Origin: Mycoplasma nasistruthionis
GTDB lineage: Bacteria; Bacillota_I; Bacilli_A; Mycoplasmatales; Metamycoplasmataceae
Reading direction: 5' to 3'
Assembly (NCBI RefSeq): GCF_006228185.1
Contig: NZ_CP040825.1
Coordinates: 739,231-803,230 of the forward strand
DNA: 64,000 bases
The stretch's first letter is position 1. Each line of letters begins with the position of its first letter. Positions 18,691 to 32,582 of this stretch are shown here, in pieces. The position numbers and the translations under genes are program-made. The notes beneath the pieces were generated by a model. It saw only the letters and a list, made by a program, of their open reading frames with translations, made no database searches and was not told the origin of the DNA.

Positions 18691-18709
18691 TATAATTTAA
18701 TAAGGAGGA
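18691..18709 (+). promoter_or_regulatory. Promoter and Shine-Dalgarno of the zinc-ribbon gene
   Basis: TATAAT at 18691-18696 and AAGGAGG at 18703-18709 are so close that the leader would be only about 10 nt. The ribosome binding site fixes the ATG at 18712. Confidence 0.55.
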
Positions 18710-18711
18710 AT

Positions 18712-19239
18712 ATGGGAACTTTAGTAAAAGCTAGATGCAATGACTGTCAAGCTAGTTACAATTATGTTTTTGGCGTGCCAAATGATTTAAGACCGTTTAG
18801 AGTTTTTTTAATGTTTTTTATTAGATCTCAAAAGAATTTATTTGTTTGAGATAACTTTGTGTCAGTAATGAATTCAGAATTAGAGTTAGATATTAATTTT
18901 CAACTAAAATCTGATCAAGAAAAAAATGAAATTCTGAATCAGAATTTCAAAAGCGTGCAAGCATTTTTCAGTGATGAAGAAAAAAAGGCTTTAACTACAA
19001 ATATTTTAATGAAAGCTGAATTAGATTCTTATCCAGTTTTCAAAGTTAATGATGATCCAAAATATCGTCAAATTTTCAATGTGCCGTTATTGAGATTTGA
19101 TTTTATTGACGGAAGTAGTTATCAACGTAAATATGGTAAACATGTTTATTATGTACAAGTGTCAGAAGATCAACGTTATTTAACTTGTCCAAGATGCAAC
19201 AGATTAAGTGCAGGATATTTATCAGAAACAGAAGTTTAA
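18712..19239 (+). CDS. Conserved-looking protein with split CxxC zinc-ribbon pairs (175 aa)
   Basis: 175 residues with one in-frame TGA (FVWDNF). It carries CNDC close to the N-terminus and CPRC close to the C-terminus, which could together bind one zinc as a ribbon brought in from both ends. The middle is mixed helical with no membrane segment. Good promoter and ribosome binding site support it. I do not recognise the family and give no function. It converges on recO; the two stop codons overlap by 4 bp (TTAA shared). Confidence 0.8.
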
Positions 19240-19916
19240 TCAAAAACTTCTGTTATTTTTATATAGTCATTTATTGCTTTTTGATAAATGTTTAAGATAT
19301 CAAAATTATCAGTCAAATTAATTTCGAAATAAGTTCTAATATCATTAAATGATGCCCAAATATACTCAACTAATGGATTTTTGTGATTCGGCCCAGTAGT
19401 ATGGTTGAAACAAATAAAACCACCTTGATTCAAATCAAAATCAATTAAACTTTGACGACTAAAACATAAGGCACACCCCTGAAAATCTAAATGAACACCA
19501 AAATATTCAAGTGAATTTGCATAAAAATAAGTCAACATCTTTCACTTATTTTTAGCATCTAATAATTTAATGTACCTAACAAATAATTGATAAACACGAT
19601 TTGGCTGTTTAATCCTTTGTCATAGACGTGAAAGGTTTAAAAACATATCGTTAGCATTAAATTTGGAATAATCAATTGTTTCAATTAAATGTGCAGTTTT
19701 TAACTTGCCCATTTTTCTAGGTAATCTAGCTTTAAAATATTCAATTTCAACAATGCAACCTTGTAATAAATTGCTACGGTTTTTTGAAGCAGGCTTATTA
19801 AGCCCTAAAGCAAATAGTGAAAAAGCACCTTTTTGATTAAAAAAAGTGATTACAAATTCATTATTTTGTTTATGAAAAACATCAAGAACTAGCGCTCTTT
19901 CAATAGTTGTTGCCAT
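19236..19916 (-). CDS. recO: DNA repair protein RecO
   Basis: 226 residues. The N-terminal OB-fold part (ALVLDVFHKQNNEFVITFFNQKGAFSLFALG) and the C-terminal CALC / CFNH region match short mycoplasma RecO proteins. RecO loads RecA onto gapped DNA. I chose ATG 19916 over an upstream ATG at 19931 because TATAAT lies at 19928-19923, only 6 bp before it, which suggests a leaderless mRNA. Divergent from dnaJ. Confidence 0.82.
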
Positions 19917-19922
19917 ATTTAA

Positions 19923-19988
19923 ATTATACAAAGAAAAAATGCAAATATTTTAGCAAATTAAGCATAAATATGCTAAAATATAATAACT
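19923..19988 (+). promoter_or_regulatory. Divergent recO/dnaJ promoters with CIRCE-like operator
   Basis: Between the two genes TTAGCA (19950-19955) and TGCTAA (19971-19976) form an inverted repeat with a 15-nt interval, the same outer geometry as the HrcA operator CIRCE (TTAGCACTC-N9-GAGTGCTAA). The arms extend to TTTTAGCA / TGCTAAAA. The inner CTC/GAG triplets are not conserved. A TATAAT (19979-19984) lies four bases before the dnaJ ATG, implying a leaderless or nearly leaderless transcript. HrcA control of dnaJ is therefore plausible but not certain. Confidence 0.5.
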
Positions 19989-21089
19989 ATGAGTAAAAGA
20001 GATTATTATGAAGTTTTAGGTGTTTCTAAAAACGCAACAGATCAAGAAATTAAAACAGCATATCGTTCATTGGCTAAAAAATATCACCCTGACAAATTAA
20101 AAGACGGATCAAGTGATGAAAAAATGAAAGAAATTAATGAAGCTTATGAGGTTTTATCTGACTCTACAAAACGTCAAAACTATGATGCTTACGGTCATGC
20201 AGGAGCAAATGGTGCTAATGCCGGCGGTGGATGAGGTGGATTTAGTGGTTTCTCTGGCGGTTTTGGAGGATTTGAAGACATTTTTGACATGTTCACAGGT
20301 GGTTCAAGACGTTCTAAAACAGCTAAACGTGATGGTGATGACAAAGAAGCAAGCATTCAAATCGATTTCTTAGATGCAATACACGGAAAAGAAATTAAAC
20401 AAAAACTACAAAAATGGGAACTTTGTCCACACTGTTTAGGTTCAGGAGCTGACCATCCGTCAGATGCTGTTAAATGTAGTGATTGTGATGGAAAAGGTAC
20501 AGTTAGAAAAGTTGTTCAAAGCTTCTTTGGACAACAAGTTGTTGAACAAGCTTGTTCAACTTGCGAAGGAACAGGTAAGAAAATCACTAAAAAATGTAGA
20601 GAATGTAAAGGTTCAAAATACATTAGAGTTGAAAAAACAGTGACAATTAAAATCCCTGAAGGCGCAAGCAGTGGAATGCGTTTAATATTAAACGGTTATG
20701 GAGACAAAGGTGTTAATGGTGGAGAGCCTGGTGATTTATATATCAGGGTTTATGTTAAAGAACACCCTTACTTTGTACGTAACGGTTTAGATCTAATGTT
20801 AGATATGCCGATTTCATTTATTGACATACTGTTAGAAAAAACAATTTCTGTACCTACACCATACGGTTCAACAGACATTAAACTTAAAAAAACTTATACC
20901 GATTCAAAAGTTATTGTAGTTCCTGGCAAAGGTGTTAAAAACAAAGGTTTCCAAGGTGATTTAAAAATTAATATCAGAATTATCATTCCTGATTTAAAGA
21001 AAAAAGACATTAAAACCTTAAATGAAGCCTTGGTTGATGTTGAAGATCAAAGTAATGCAGATTTCAACAAAAAAGTAATGAAAGCCTAA
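19989..21089 (+). CDS. dnaJ: Chaperone DnaJ
   Basis: 366 residues with one TGA (Trp) in the Gly-rich stretch. J domain with YHPDKLK (the HPD that activates DnaK), then a Gly/Phe-rich linker, then four zinc-finger repeats [24 protein letters not shown] and CRECKGSK, and the C-terminal substrate-binding domains. The last repeat has Lys where the final Gly is usual. It is followed immediately by the IMPACT-family gene (TAA then ATG). Confidence 0.96.
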
Positions 21090-21463
21090 ATGATTTGCAA
21101 AATAGAAAACATTATTAAAAAATCAAAATTTATTGGTATTGTTGTGGAAATACAACAAAATGACAATATAAAAGATATAATTAAAAAATATAAGGAAATT
21201 TACCACGATGCAACACATGTTTGCTATGGTTATATAACGAATTTTAACAATTCAGAAAATGCTGGTTATTCAGATGATGGAGAACCTAAAAATACAGCAG
21301 GCAAGCCAATTTATGAAACTTTAAAGCTTAAAAAAGCATATAACGTTATTGTTTTTGTTGTTAGATATTATGGTGGTAAAAAATTAGGTGCTGGACCTTT
21401 AATTAGAGCATATCGCGAAGCTACTTCGGATGCTATTAATCTAGCTAATCAAAAAGGAGCATA

Positions 21464-21464
<1 letters not shown>
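21090..21464 (+). CDS. IMPACT/YigZ family protein
   Basis: 124 residues, corresponding to the N-terminal UPF0029 domain. The signature YSDDGEPKNTAGKPI and VVRYYGGKKLGAGPLIRAY are clear. The usual C-terminal domain of YigZ is missing, so this is a short form. The molecular role of the family is not firmly established in bacteria. It abuts dnaJ and its stop overlaps the start of the first aminopeptidase (TAATG), so it belongs to this operon. Confidence 0.88.
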
Positions 21465-22834
<1,370 letters not shown>

Positions 22835-22842
22835 GAGATATT

Positions 22843-24216
<1,374 letters not shown>

Positions 24217-24226
24217 TTAAACAAAA

Positions 24227-24258
24227 TTAAAAATCTGAATTCCAACTTCAGATTTTTG
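24227..24258 (+). terminator. Terminator after the aminopeptidase genes
   Basis: Stem AAAAATCTGAA / TTCAGATTTTT, followed by T-rich sequence. Confidence 0.8.
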
Positions 24259-24279
24259 CTTTTTAAGGATGTATATATA

Positions 24280-26247
24280 ATGACTAAAAAATTTAAATAT
24301 TTAGCAGGATTGCTTCTGTCTGTTTCAGGTATTTTGGCTTCTGCTTCTTGCGGTAACCCTGCAATGGAAACTAAAAAACCTGTTGACAAACAACAAGAAG
24401 GTGCACCAAAAGACTTAACACCAACTTCACAACCCTCTAACCCAGTAGTTAAACCTGCTCCAACGCGTGAAAACCCTTCTCAAAAACCTGTGAACCCTGA
24501 ACCTGCTGAAGAAGAGGTTGAACATAATTACAATATAACACCTAAGTCTGTTGAGTTTGTAAATGTTTTTAAACAAATTAATATTCCAGATAAACAAACA
24601 AACATTTACAATGTCGAAGGTTTTGCTTCACCATACGTGGAGTTTACAGAAATGTTTTTAGTAGTTCACAAACTGATGGGAAGAAGAGGTTTAGAGTTAG
24701 AAAATGATAAAAAACCTAATACATGAACTTATAAAATAGAGCACAATGGTGATTTTTCATTAAATTGAAAAGACAATACAATTACATTTAATGATAGTAA
24801 TATTTTTGATTTCAAAAATCAAGATCCTACAAATAACTTTAAAGCCAGAATGCAAGTTTTTCCTACTGCTATTTCAAATTTAGATGCTAGTCCCACAGTG
24901 TTAAACTTATCAAACTATGGCATTAAAATGATTCATCAAAACCATAAAACTTATGTGCCTTTATGATTATTTAATTTATTAATCTGCTCACCAACTTATT
25001 ACAATCTGTACTATAATGGTTCACAAATTTTAGGTCAATACTTTGGATTTACTGACACAGATCCAGTTTCAGCACCATACCGTAAAAATCAATTAAACAA
25101 TACTGCACAAACTCCTGAAATGCGCTTAGAAGTTTACAACCAATTAAGATTCATTTTTGAAAACTTTTATGGTCTAAGAGAATTTAAAGGATTTACTAAT
25201 TTTGAAGAATATATTGGAGCAGAAAACAAAGCAGGTCTTTTATCAACTGATATTAACGAAAATACAAAAGCACTTGTTAATATCCTGCATGGTAAATTAA
25301 GAGATCTACATACTTCATACATTATGCCTTCATTTTATAATGACCCTAATGTTAACGTTCCTAATTTCATAGAAAACACAATGCACACAAGTTTAATTGA
25401 ATTAACTCCACAACTAGGAGAAAATGCTAAAAGAGTAAATCAATTTATTGAACTTAAAAAAGCTGCTGATCAAGCAAATAGTGCAAACCATCAGAAATAT
25501 GGAACTTATAATTTAACTTTTTATGGCAATACAGCATTTATTAAATTCGACACTTTCTTATCTGGATCAAACGTTATTCCAGGTACTGGACAAATTCAAG
25601 ATCCTGACACTTACCTTTTATTCTTAGATTCGATGCAAAGAATTCAAGCATATAACAAAGAAGTTGAAACCGGAAATAAAAGCCAAGGCATTAATGGCGT
25701 TAATGCCGAATTAGCATTACCTGAAGGTTCAAAACAAATTAAGAACATTGTGATTAATTTAAGTATGAACCTAGGTGGAAGCGTTACTTCTATGGATCAA
25801 GCTTTAGGATTTTTAACAAACCAAGAAATTAGAAGATATTCATATAATGTCTTAGATAAAGTTTTAACTCAAGAAAGTTTTAAAGTTGATGCTAATGGTG
25901 ATGGTCAAATCAATAATAAAGATGTTTATCCAGGGTTTAACTGAGTAGTTCTAGCTGGAAATAACAGTTTTTCATCTGCCAACACTTTTACAGCATTAGC
26001 AAAACATTATAAATTAGCTAAAATTATCGGACAAACAACAGGTGGTGGAATGGCTAACATTGTCCCAATTGTTTTATCAGATGGAACAACGTTCCAAATG
26101 TCATCAAATACAACACAAGTTGTTTTAGGCGAAAATCAAAAGCCAATGGGTGTTGAAGGTGGAATTACACCTGATATAGAAGTGCCATATGACAAATTTT
26201 TTGATTATCAATATTTAGATAATTTAATTAATGAAAACAGTAAGTAA
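24280..26247 (+). CDS. S41-like serine protease lipoprotein
   Basis: 655 residues with several TGA (Trp). Signal peptide with lipobox SASC (Cys23 or nearby), then a Pro-rich linker (residues about 45-85). The C-terminal part matches the S41/tail-specific protease fold: NIVINLSMNLGGSV, LAGNNSFSSANTFTALAKHY with the candidate nucleophile Ser, then IIGQTTGGG and GITPDIEVP. A DANGDGQINNKD loop just before the active-site strand looks like a dockerin/EF-hand calcium site. AAGGATG precedes the ATG at 24280; an in-frame ATG 8 codons upstream is less likely because it would precede the signal peptide. Confidence 0.85.
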
Positions 26248-26252
26248 ACAAA

Positions 26253-26280
26253 AAAATTCGGAAGTAGTTCCGAATTTTAT
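26253..26280. terminator. Bidirectional terminator
   Basis: Stem AAAATTCGGAA / TTCCGAATTTT with a GTAG loop between two convergent genes. Confidence 0.85.
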
Positions 26281-26293
26281 TTTTGTTTAATTG

Positions 26294-27877
26294 TTAAACA
26301 GTTTCAACAGACTTTAAAATACCTTTGTTAACAAAAGCTTTTGGATTATCTCCAAAAATACAATCTGCTAAATCAGGATAATCAATAAATGGATTTCTAA
26401 CTGTTTGATATTGTGCTGTAGCATTGTTTCTGTCAATATCAAACTGATCAACTGAATCTGTGTTAGATCATGAACGATATAATGTTAAAAAGTCTGATTG
26501 AATGTAAGGGAATGAATTTGTAAAAATTGAGCGTCCATTTCTAAGGTTTCTGTCTGAATAAGTCACAGTAAAGTACAAGTAAGTTCTAGCAATATCACCC
26601 TTAAATACATCGACTGGTTCAAAGACTGTCATTCCTGCAGCATTTGTTCCTAATTTTCCACCATTTCGTGAAGTTGATTGAGTAGCTACAACTTTACCAT
26701 GTGGATAATTTGATCTAACTGCGTTAACCTTAATATCTGTAGGTCAAACATGGTTAGCATCGTCATGCATAGGTCTTTCTTGATTGAATCATGATTTTGG
26801 AATAAGGTGTTCTCTGTTTGTTCCTAGACCTTCAACATTAGCACTTCCACCTATGTAATTTGCGTATTTATAAGGGTCTGAACCATTTGGATTTTCAGAA
26901 TAAATATCTAATAAAGTATTATCTTTTTCATAATATTTATCCTTAAACGCTGTTGATGTTTTATAAAAGCTTTTTAAAGCATCATAAGTTCCCACACCAC
27001 TTAATTTAGATTTTTGAATTGCTAATAAAGCATCTAGTAAAGCCTTACCTTTTAGCCCATTTGCTGAAGCATAGTAATCGCTTGTTTCATAAACATACCT
27101 TTTATTTCCTAAAGTTATAGGTATTACTGTACCTGATTGACCTTGAGAACCACTGTCATTATTTCCAGAATCACTATTGCTTTCAGCATTGTTGTTAGCA
27201 GCTGGCGCTAAAAATGTTAAAGGGATTTGAGTGGTAAAACTTTGTTCACTATAATAGAAACCATTGTCATAATTTGGTTTTGTTTCATCTGTAGTAGCAA
27301 TAGCTACTTTATATGTTAATGTTAAAACTGTTGTTGCTGGGTCATATGTATATGAAATGTTTCCATCAGGAATATTACCTTTAGTTTTGTGAGCAAATTT
27401 AGGATTTTGATCATTTGCTACTCTTAAATCTGTATCGTTTGCTAAATTACTTGGTGCAATTTGAATGAATGACACACCATCTCTTCTTTTTGTAGCAATT
27501 TTTCCAGAATCGTTATACAAGAAGTATAAAGTTCCTGACCCTCTGCTGATATATGATTTAACTGAATCAATTTGTTGTTGAGTTAAGTTAGGAATAACTT
27601 CAAAAATATTATTTCCATTATCAATAGTTGCTGATGTGTTTACTTGATATGAAGGGGTAACGGTTGCTGTACCAGTTGAGTCAGCACCTGTTCCTTGATC
27701 TGTTTGTCCTTGTTTGTTTTCCGCTTGACCTTTTTCAGGCGTAGGGGTTTGTGGATTATTAGGTTGATTTTCTTTGTTTTGAATTAAGTCAAAATCACAT
27801 GAAGCAGCTATGGAAATTAGTGAAAAACTTGTTGCTAAAGGCAATAAGAACTTAAATTTTTTAAAGATTTTATTCAT
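26294..27877 (-). CDS. Endonuclease I family lipoprotein (surface nuclease)
   Basis: 527 residues with TGA as Trp. Signal peptide MNKIFKKFKFLLPLATS with lipobox IAASC (about Cys27), then a Gln/Pro/Thr-rich linker. The C-terminal part has the endonuclease I pattern: TNREHLIPKSW, DDANHVWPTDIKVNAVRSNYPHG, and the FEPVDVFKGDIART segment. EndA-type enzymes cut DNA/RNA non-specifically. A surface nuclease fits nucleotide scavenging together with the 5'-nucleotidase at 29 kb and the deo genes at 52-54 kb. A Ser/Asn/Gly-rich insert (about residues 205-225) is present between the N-terminal domain and the nuclease. Confidence 0.88.
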
Positions 27878-27985
27878 ATTTTGTCCTTTTTTATTGTTTG
27901 CTGTTATTTTAATTATTACAAAAAAGGCGATTTTTTCAGTTTAAAAAAATCACCCTTAGGCGATTTGTGGAAATTTATGAAATAA

Positions 27986-28813
27986 TTAATTTTCAGTTTT
28001 TTCAATAAATTGTTCTAAGAATTTAGCTAAACCAGATTCATCACATTCATATTCAGTTACAACATCAGCGATATCTTTTAGTTCTTGAACACTGTTTTTC
28101 ATAGCTACTAAAGTACCAATTTTGCCTTTTGTAGAAGCATCATTCAAGGAATCACCAATGTGCATAGCATCTTGTGGATCAATTCCTTTTGATAGACAAT
28201 ATCTAACTTCAGCTGAACCTTTTGAACAATCAGCCGGTGTAATTTCTAAGCGATTATTTTTTGAACCAGTAATTGCTATTTCAAAAATACCTTTATATTG
28301 TTCTTGTCATTTTTTAGCTAATTTTTGTATTCTTCTTGTTGACCAAGATCAAACAAAAGCTTTATAAATAGTAAAATCGTTTTTAAAAGCTTTATACGGT
28401 TTTGCATATTGTTTAGCAAATCCCATAAAAAGTCTTAAAAATTTATTTCTAGCAAATGAAGAATTTCTACCATCTGAATTAAAAACAACAAAACAAAAGT
28501 TTCTAGCTAACTCATCAAATAATTTTTGAGTATTCTCTTTGCTAAATGCATATTCATGCACAACTTGACCATTTTCAATTGTTTTAGCACCATTTCAAGC
28601 AATATATGTTTCAGGTCCAAAATTTGAAACAAGTTTAGAAGTTGATTCTTTAGCTCCACGACCAGTTGATGCTACTACTGGAATAGTTTTATTTAATTCC
28701 AAAAGAGTTTTTCTAGTATATTCAGTAGTATCTTTTTGTCAAAATTTTAACCCAGGTCCGTCATCCAAAGTTGTACCGTCTAGGTCAATAAAAATAATTT
28801 TAGGTTTTTTCAT
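27986..28813 (-). CDS. Cof-type HAD-IIB hydrolase
   Basis: 275 residues. HAD motif I IDLDGTTLDD, motif II STGRG, a Lys before GSAEVRYC as motif III, and motif IV GDSLND are all present, with the large cap domain of the IIB (Cof) class between motifs II and III. Such enzymes dephosphorylate sugar phosphates or related metabolites; the substrate cannot be told from sequence. It lies divergently from the 5'-nucleotidase gene. Confidence 0.92.
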
Positions 28814-29044
28814 ATTAAGTCCTTATGGTAATAAATCTGAAAAATTATAACAAATTCACTAAGAAAACCATTAATGGGGTAATTTTAGCACAAAAAATTT
28901 ACAATAACTAAACTGCGTGAATAAAATATGAAATTATTTAATTTTTATCGAAAAAGATTGATTTTGCTTAAAAAATGGCAAATATGGACATTTTTTAACT
29001 TAAAATTTAATTATATATATCTGAAAGGTTATTTAATTAAATTT
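28814..29044. other. Divergent intergenic region, HAD / 5'-nucleotidase
   Basis: About 230 bp, AT-rich. An ATG at 28928 is in frame with the nucleotidase but would add 39 residues before the signal peptide and uses TGG codons, so I treat it as non-coding. No strong promoter is evident; ATTATATATATC near 29010-29022 is a possible -10. Confidence 0.4.
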
Positions 29045-31465
29045 ATGAAGTTAAAGAAGTTATTTTTACTTAAAACAGTTGCAATTGCATCAATTTTACC
29101 GGCAGGTGCATTGCTAGCTGCTTCATGTAAAGACACAACGACCAGAACCATAGTTAAACCTGTTGAAGGAGGTGAAACTAACCCTGGCGATAAATCTACT
29201 CCTACTCCAACTCCTGTTAAGTCTGCACAGGAAAGAAAAGTAGAAGAATTAGCAGCTAAAATTGAAGCTGCAACACCAGCTACTGCTGAAGAATATAACT
29301 CAGCATATACTGCATATAATGCAAAAATTGCTGAATATGCTAAAAAAATTGCTGATTTAAAGAAAAAAATTCAATCAGAAAAAGATCAAACAAAATTAAC
29401 TGAATTAAAAGAGCAAAGAGAAGCTTTAGTTACAGAATCATCTGCAGCTTTAACTCCTTTAAGGGATGCAGTTAACAAGAAATACTTAGGTCTAAGAAAA
29501 ACACAAAAAGACCAAGATGTTAAGTTAATTAAAGTGTTCCACACAAACGACGAACATGGTAGATTGTTATTCGATGATGGTAAATACAACAACTATTCAG
29601 GATTACAATCATTAGCTCAATTTATGTCAACTGTGGAAAGAGATTTCTACTTATCAGCAGGTGATATGATTCAAGGGTTGCCTTTAAATGACTCTGACAA
29701 AGGTCACACAATTGCTAAAGTTGCTAATGCTGCTGGGTATGACTCAGTTGCAATTGGTAACCATGAATTTGACTTTGGGTTAGAAAACATCTTATCAATT
29801 ATCAAAGAAAACAAAGATATGCCATTTTTATCAGCTAACGTTAAATATAACGCTAAAGCTGTTGCTAAAGGTTTAAGACACAACGATGGAACACCAGTTA
29901 AAGAAGGTGACTTTGTGTTCCAACCATACTTAGAGTTCATGCTTCCAGGTGGTATTAAGGCTGCTGTAATTGGTATTACAACACCAGACACATCATTCAC
30001 ATCACACCCAATGAACTCAGTTAATGTAAACTTTATTGATCCAGTTCCAGCTGCTAATGAATTGGCAGGGAAACTAAAGGCTGATGGATACAACTTTGTT
30101 ATCGCGATTACTCACCTAGGGGTTGGTAGACCAGAAAGTAAATGAGATTCAAGAACATTTAGAGATCAAGCAACAGACGTTGATTTAGTTTTAGATGGTC
30201 ACTCACATACAAAAGTTGATAAAGAAAAAGCTCAAAACAAAAACGCTTACTTATCACAAACTGAAGCATATACAAAATATCTAAGTGAATTAGACATTAT
30301 GTTTAATACAAAAACAGGTGAAATTGTAAGTATTGAGCAACAATTTAGAGATATTAACCAAATTGAAGTTGCAGGTGCAAAAACATCAACAAATGCAACA
30401 ATTAACAAATTAATTGATGACTTAAAAGCAAAATTTGATTCAATCAACAAAGTTGTTGTATTCAACTCACCAATTAATTTTGTTCATGCAACAAGTGTTA
30501 ATACTGCAGCAACAGGACAACCTGAAAACCTAGTATGAAAAGGTCGTGCACAACAAACAAACCTTGGACTATTTGGTGCAGATGCTATTGCTTGAACAAC
30601 AGTTAAAGCTCAAGAAAGTATTCAAGCTGGTGAAAAAGTTCAACTTACTGAAGATAACTTAATTGGTTTATACAATGGTGGTGGTTTAAGAACAGACTTA
30701 CCATCAGGTGATTTAACAAGAGAGCAATTATTAGGTGTTTCTCCATTCGGAAACAGATTATCAGTTGTTAAAGTTAAAGGTTCAGTATTACTTGAAGCCA
30801 TTAAACACGGTGCTTCAAGAGTTGGATCAGGTGCTTTTGCACAATTCTCACACAACGTTAAATTAAATATTGTTTCATCTATTGGTGATAAAAACAAAAA
30901 AGTTTACTCAGCTGTAGAAGACTCAATAAAAATTAATGATAAAGCTATAAATCCTGAATCATTCTACTACATTGCAACAAATGATTACATCACAACAGGT
31001 GGTGATCAATATGAAATGTTAGCATATCAAAAACACCCTGATAAAGCAACATTATTCTATGAAGGTGAAGATTTATTGGAAACATTAATTGAGTACGGTA
31101 AATTAATTACAAAATCAGGATTTACTCCATCTGAAACAAATGCATTTGGTAAATTATCAATTGAGCATTATGGTAAAGAAGAATCAATTAAAAATATTAC
31201 TGTAAATCATACACCGGCATCAGCAACAGAATCTACTAGAACAGAAGGTGGAAGCACAACTCCAGCAAACGGAAACAGCGAAACAACTAATGGGTCAACT
31301 TCAACTCCTGCTACAAACGGTGGTTCAACATCATCAACAGGATCTGAATCAAGCGCCAGCTCAGCAGCATCAACTTCTGGTGCACAAAGCGGTGAAGCCT
31401 CATCATCAACAACATCATCAGAAGCCACAGCATCAAACGGAACTACAACAGGTTCAGCATCTTAA
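29045..31465 (+). CDS. 5'-nucleotidase family lipoprotein
   Basis: 806 residues. Signal peptide MKLKKLFLLKTVAIAS with lipobox LAASC. Residues about 60-150 are Lys/Glu/Ala-rich and helical. The calcineurin-like metallophosphatase domain follows (FHTNDEHGRL, GDMIQGLP, IGNHEFDFG, THLGVG, DGHSHT), then the 5'-nucleotidase C-terminal domain (YNGGGLRTDLPSGDLTREQLL, NDYITTGGDQY). The last 80 residues are a Ser/Thr/Ala-rich low-complexity tail. The enzyme probably releases nucleosides from nucleotides on the cell surface. I chose ATG 29045 because it gives a proper lipoprotein signal; a longer frame from 28928 exists. Confidence 0.9.
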
Positions 31466-31476
31466 TAACTTGTTAC

Positions 31477-31507
31477 AAAACAGCATTTTAATAGTGCTGT
31501 TTTTTGT
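31477..31507 (+). terminator. Terminator after the 5'-nucleotidase gene
   Basis: Stem AAAACAGCA / TGCTGTTTT followed by T5. Confidence 0.85.
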
Positions 31508-31552
31508 ATCTGAAAAAAATAAAAAAATATGATACACACGGCAAAGTTGTTG

Positions 31553-31622
31553 TATAATAGTTTTACTACTTACAATCATGCACTGATTGTTCATTAAATT
31601 TAATAAATTTTAAGAAAGGAAG
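31553..31622 (+). promoter_or_regulatory. str operon promoter and leader
   Basis: TATAAT at 31553-31558 and AGAAAGGAAG ribosome binding site about 8 bp before the rpsL ATG. The leader contains CAATCATG / CACTGATTG (about 31573-31590), a weak inverted repeat. Confidence 0.6.
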
Positions 31623-31628
31623 CATAAT

Positions 31629-32039
31629 ATGCCAACAACTAATCAATTAGTTACAAATGGTCGTAGTTCAAAAATTAAAAAACAAAACGCTCCTGCGTTA
31701 AGTGTTAGCTACAACTCATTAATTAAAAAAGTTAAAAGAATGGCTTCTCCATTCAAACGTGGTGTATGTACTCGTGTTGCTACAATGACACCTAAAAAAC
31801 CTAACTCAGCTTTACGTAAATATGCTCGTGTTAAGTTATCAAACGGAATGGAAGTTACAGCTTACATCCCAGGAGAAGGACACAACTTACAAGAACACTC
31901 AGTTGTTTTAATTCGTGGTGGACGTGTTAAAGACTTACCAGGGGTTAGATACCACATCGTTCGTGGAACACAAGATGCTGCTGGTGTTTCAAAACGTAAC
32001 CAAGGTCGTAGTTTATACGGTGCTAAAAAAGCAAAATAA
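31629..32039 (+). CDS. rpsL: 30S ribosomal protein S12
   Basis: 136 residues. [18 protein letters not shown] and [18 protein letters not shown] are the S12 decoding-site signatures. First gene of rpsL-rpsG-fusA. The Lys and Pro positions where streptomycin-resistance changes arise appear wild type. Confidence 0.97.
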   Translation: MPTTNQLVTNGRSSKIKKQNAPALSVSYNSLIKKVKRMASPFKRGVCTRVATMTPKKPNSALRKYARVKLSNGMEVTAYIPGEGHNLQEHSVVLIRGGRVKDLPGVRYHIVRGTQDAAGVSKRNQGRSLYGAKKAK

Positions 32040-32099
32040 TTTAATTTACAATAATACAATTTAATAATTTTATACTTCAAATAATATAAGGAGGACATT

Positions 32100-32570
32100 A
32101 TGTCAAGAAAGAAAAGCGCGCCTATCCGTAAAGTGTTAGCTGATCCAGTTTTTAATTCTGTAATCGTTACAAAATTAATTAACCAAATTATGCTTGATGG
32201 TAAAAAATCTATCGCTCAAGACATTTTATATTCAGCATTCAAACTAATCGCTGATAAAACAAACAAAGATCCAATGGAAGTTTTCTTATTAGCAGTTGAA
32301 AATATTACACCTCAACTTGAAATTAGAACAAGAAGAATTGGTGGAACAAACTACCAAGTTCCTACAGAAGTTTCTCCACGTAGAAAACAAACATTAGCTT
32401 TAAGATGACTTGTTCAATACTCAAGATTAAGAAATGAAAAAACAATGGATGTTCGTTTAGCTAATGAAATTATCGACGCATCAAACAAAACAGGTGGAGC
32501 AATCAAAAAACGTGAGGATACACACAAAATGGCTGAAGCTAACCGTGCATTCGCTCACTTTAGATGATAA
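32100..32570 (+). CDS. rpsG: 30S ribosomal protein S7
   Basis: 156 residues with two TGA codons read as Trp (LRWLVQYSR and the final FRW). [20 protein letters not shown] and [23 protein letters not shown] are typical of S7. A clear AAGGAGG lies 6 bp upstream. Confidence 0.97.
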
Positions 32571-32582
32571 TAGGTACTGAAT

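Noticed and set aside
28928..29044. N-terminal extension of the 5'-nucleotidase from the ATG at 28928
   Set aside because: It would bury the lipoprotein signal peptide 39 residues inside the chain, and it uses TGG codons, which are rare here.
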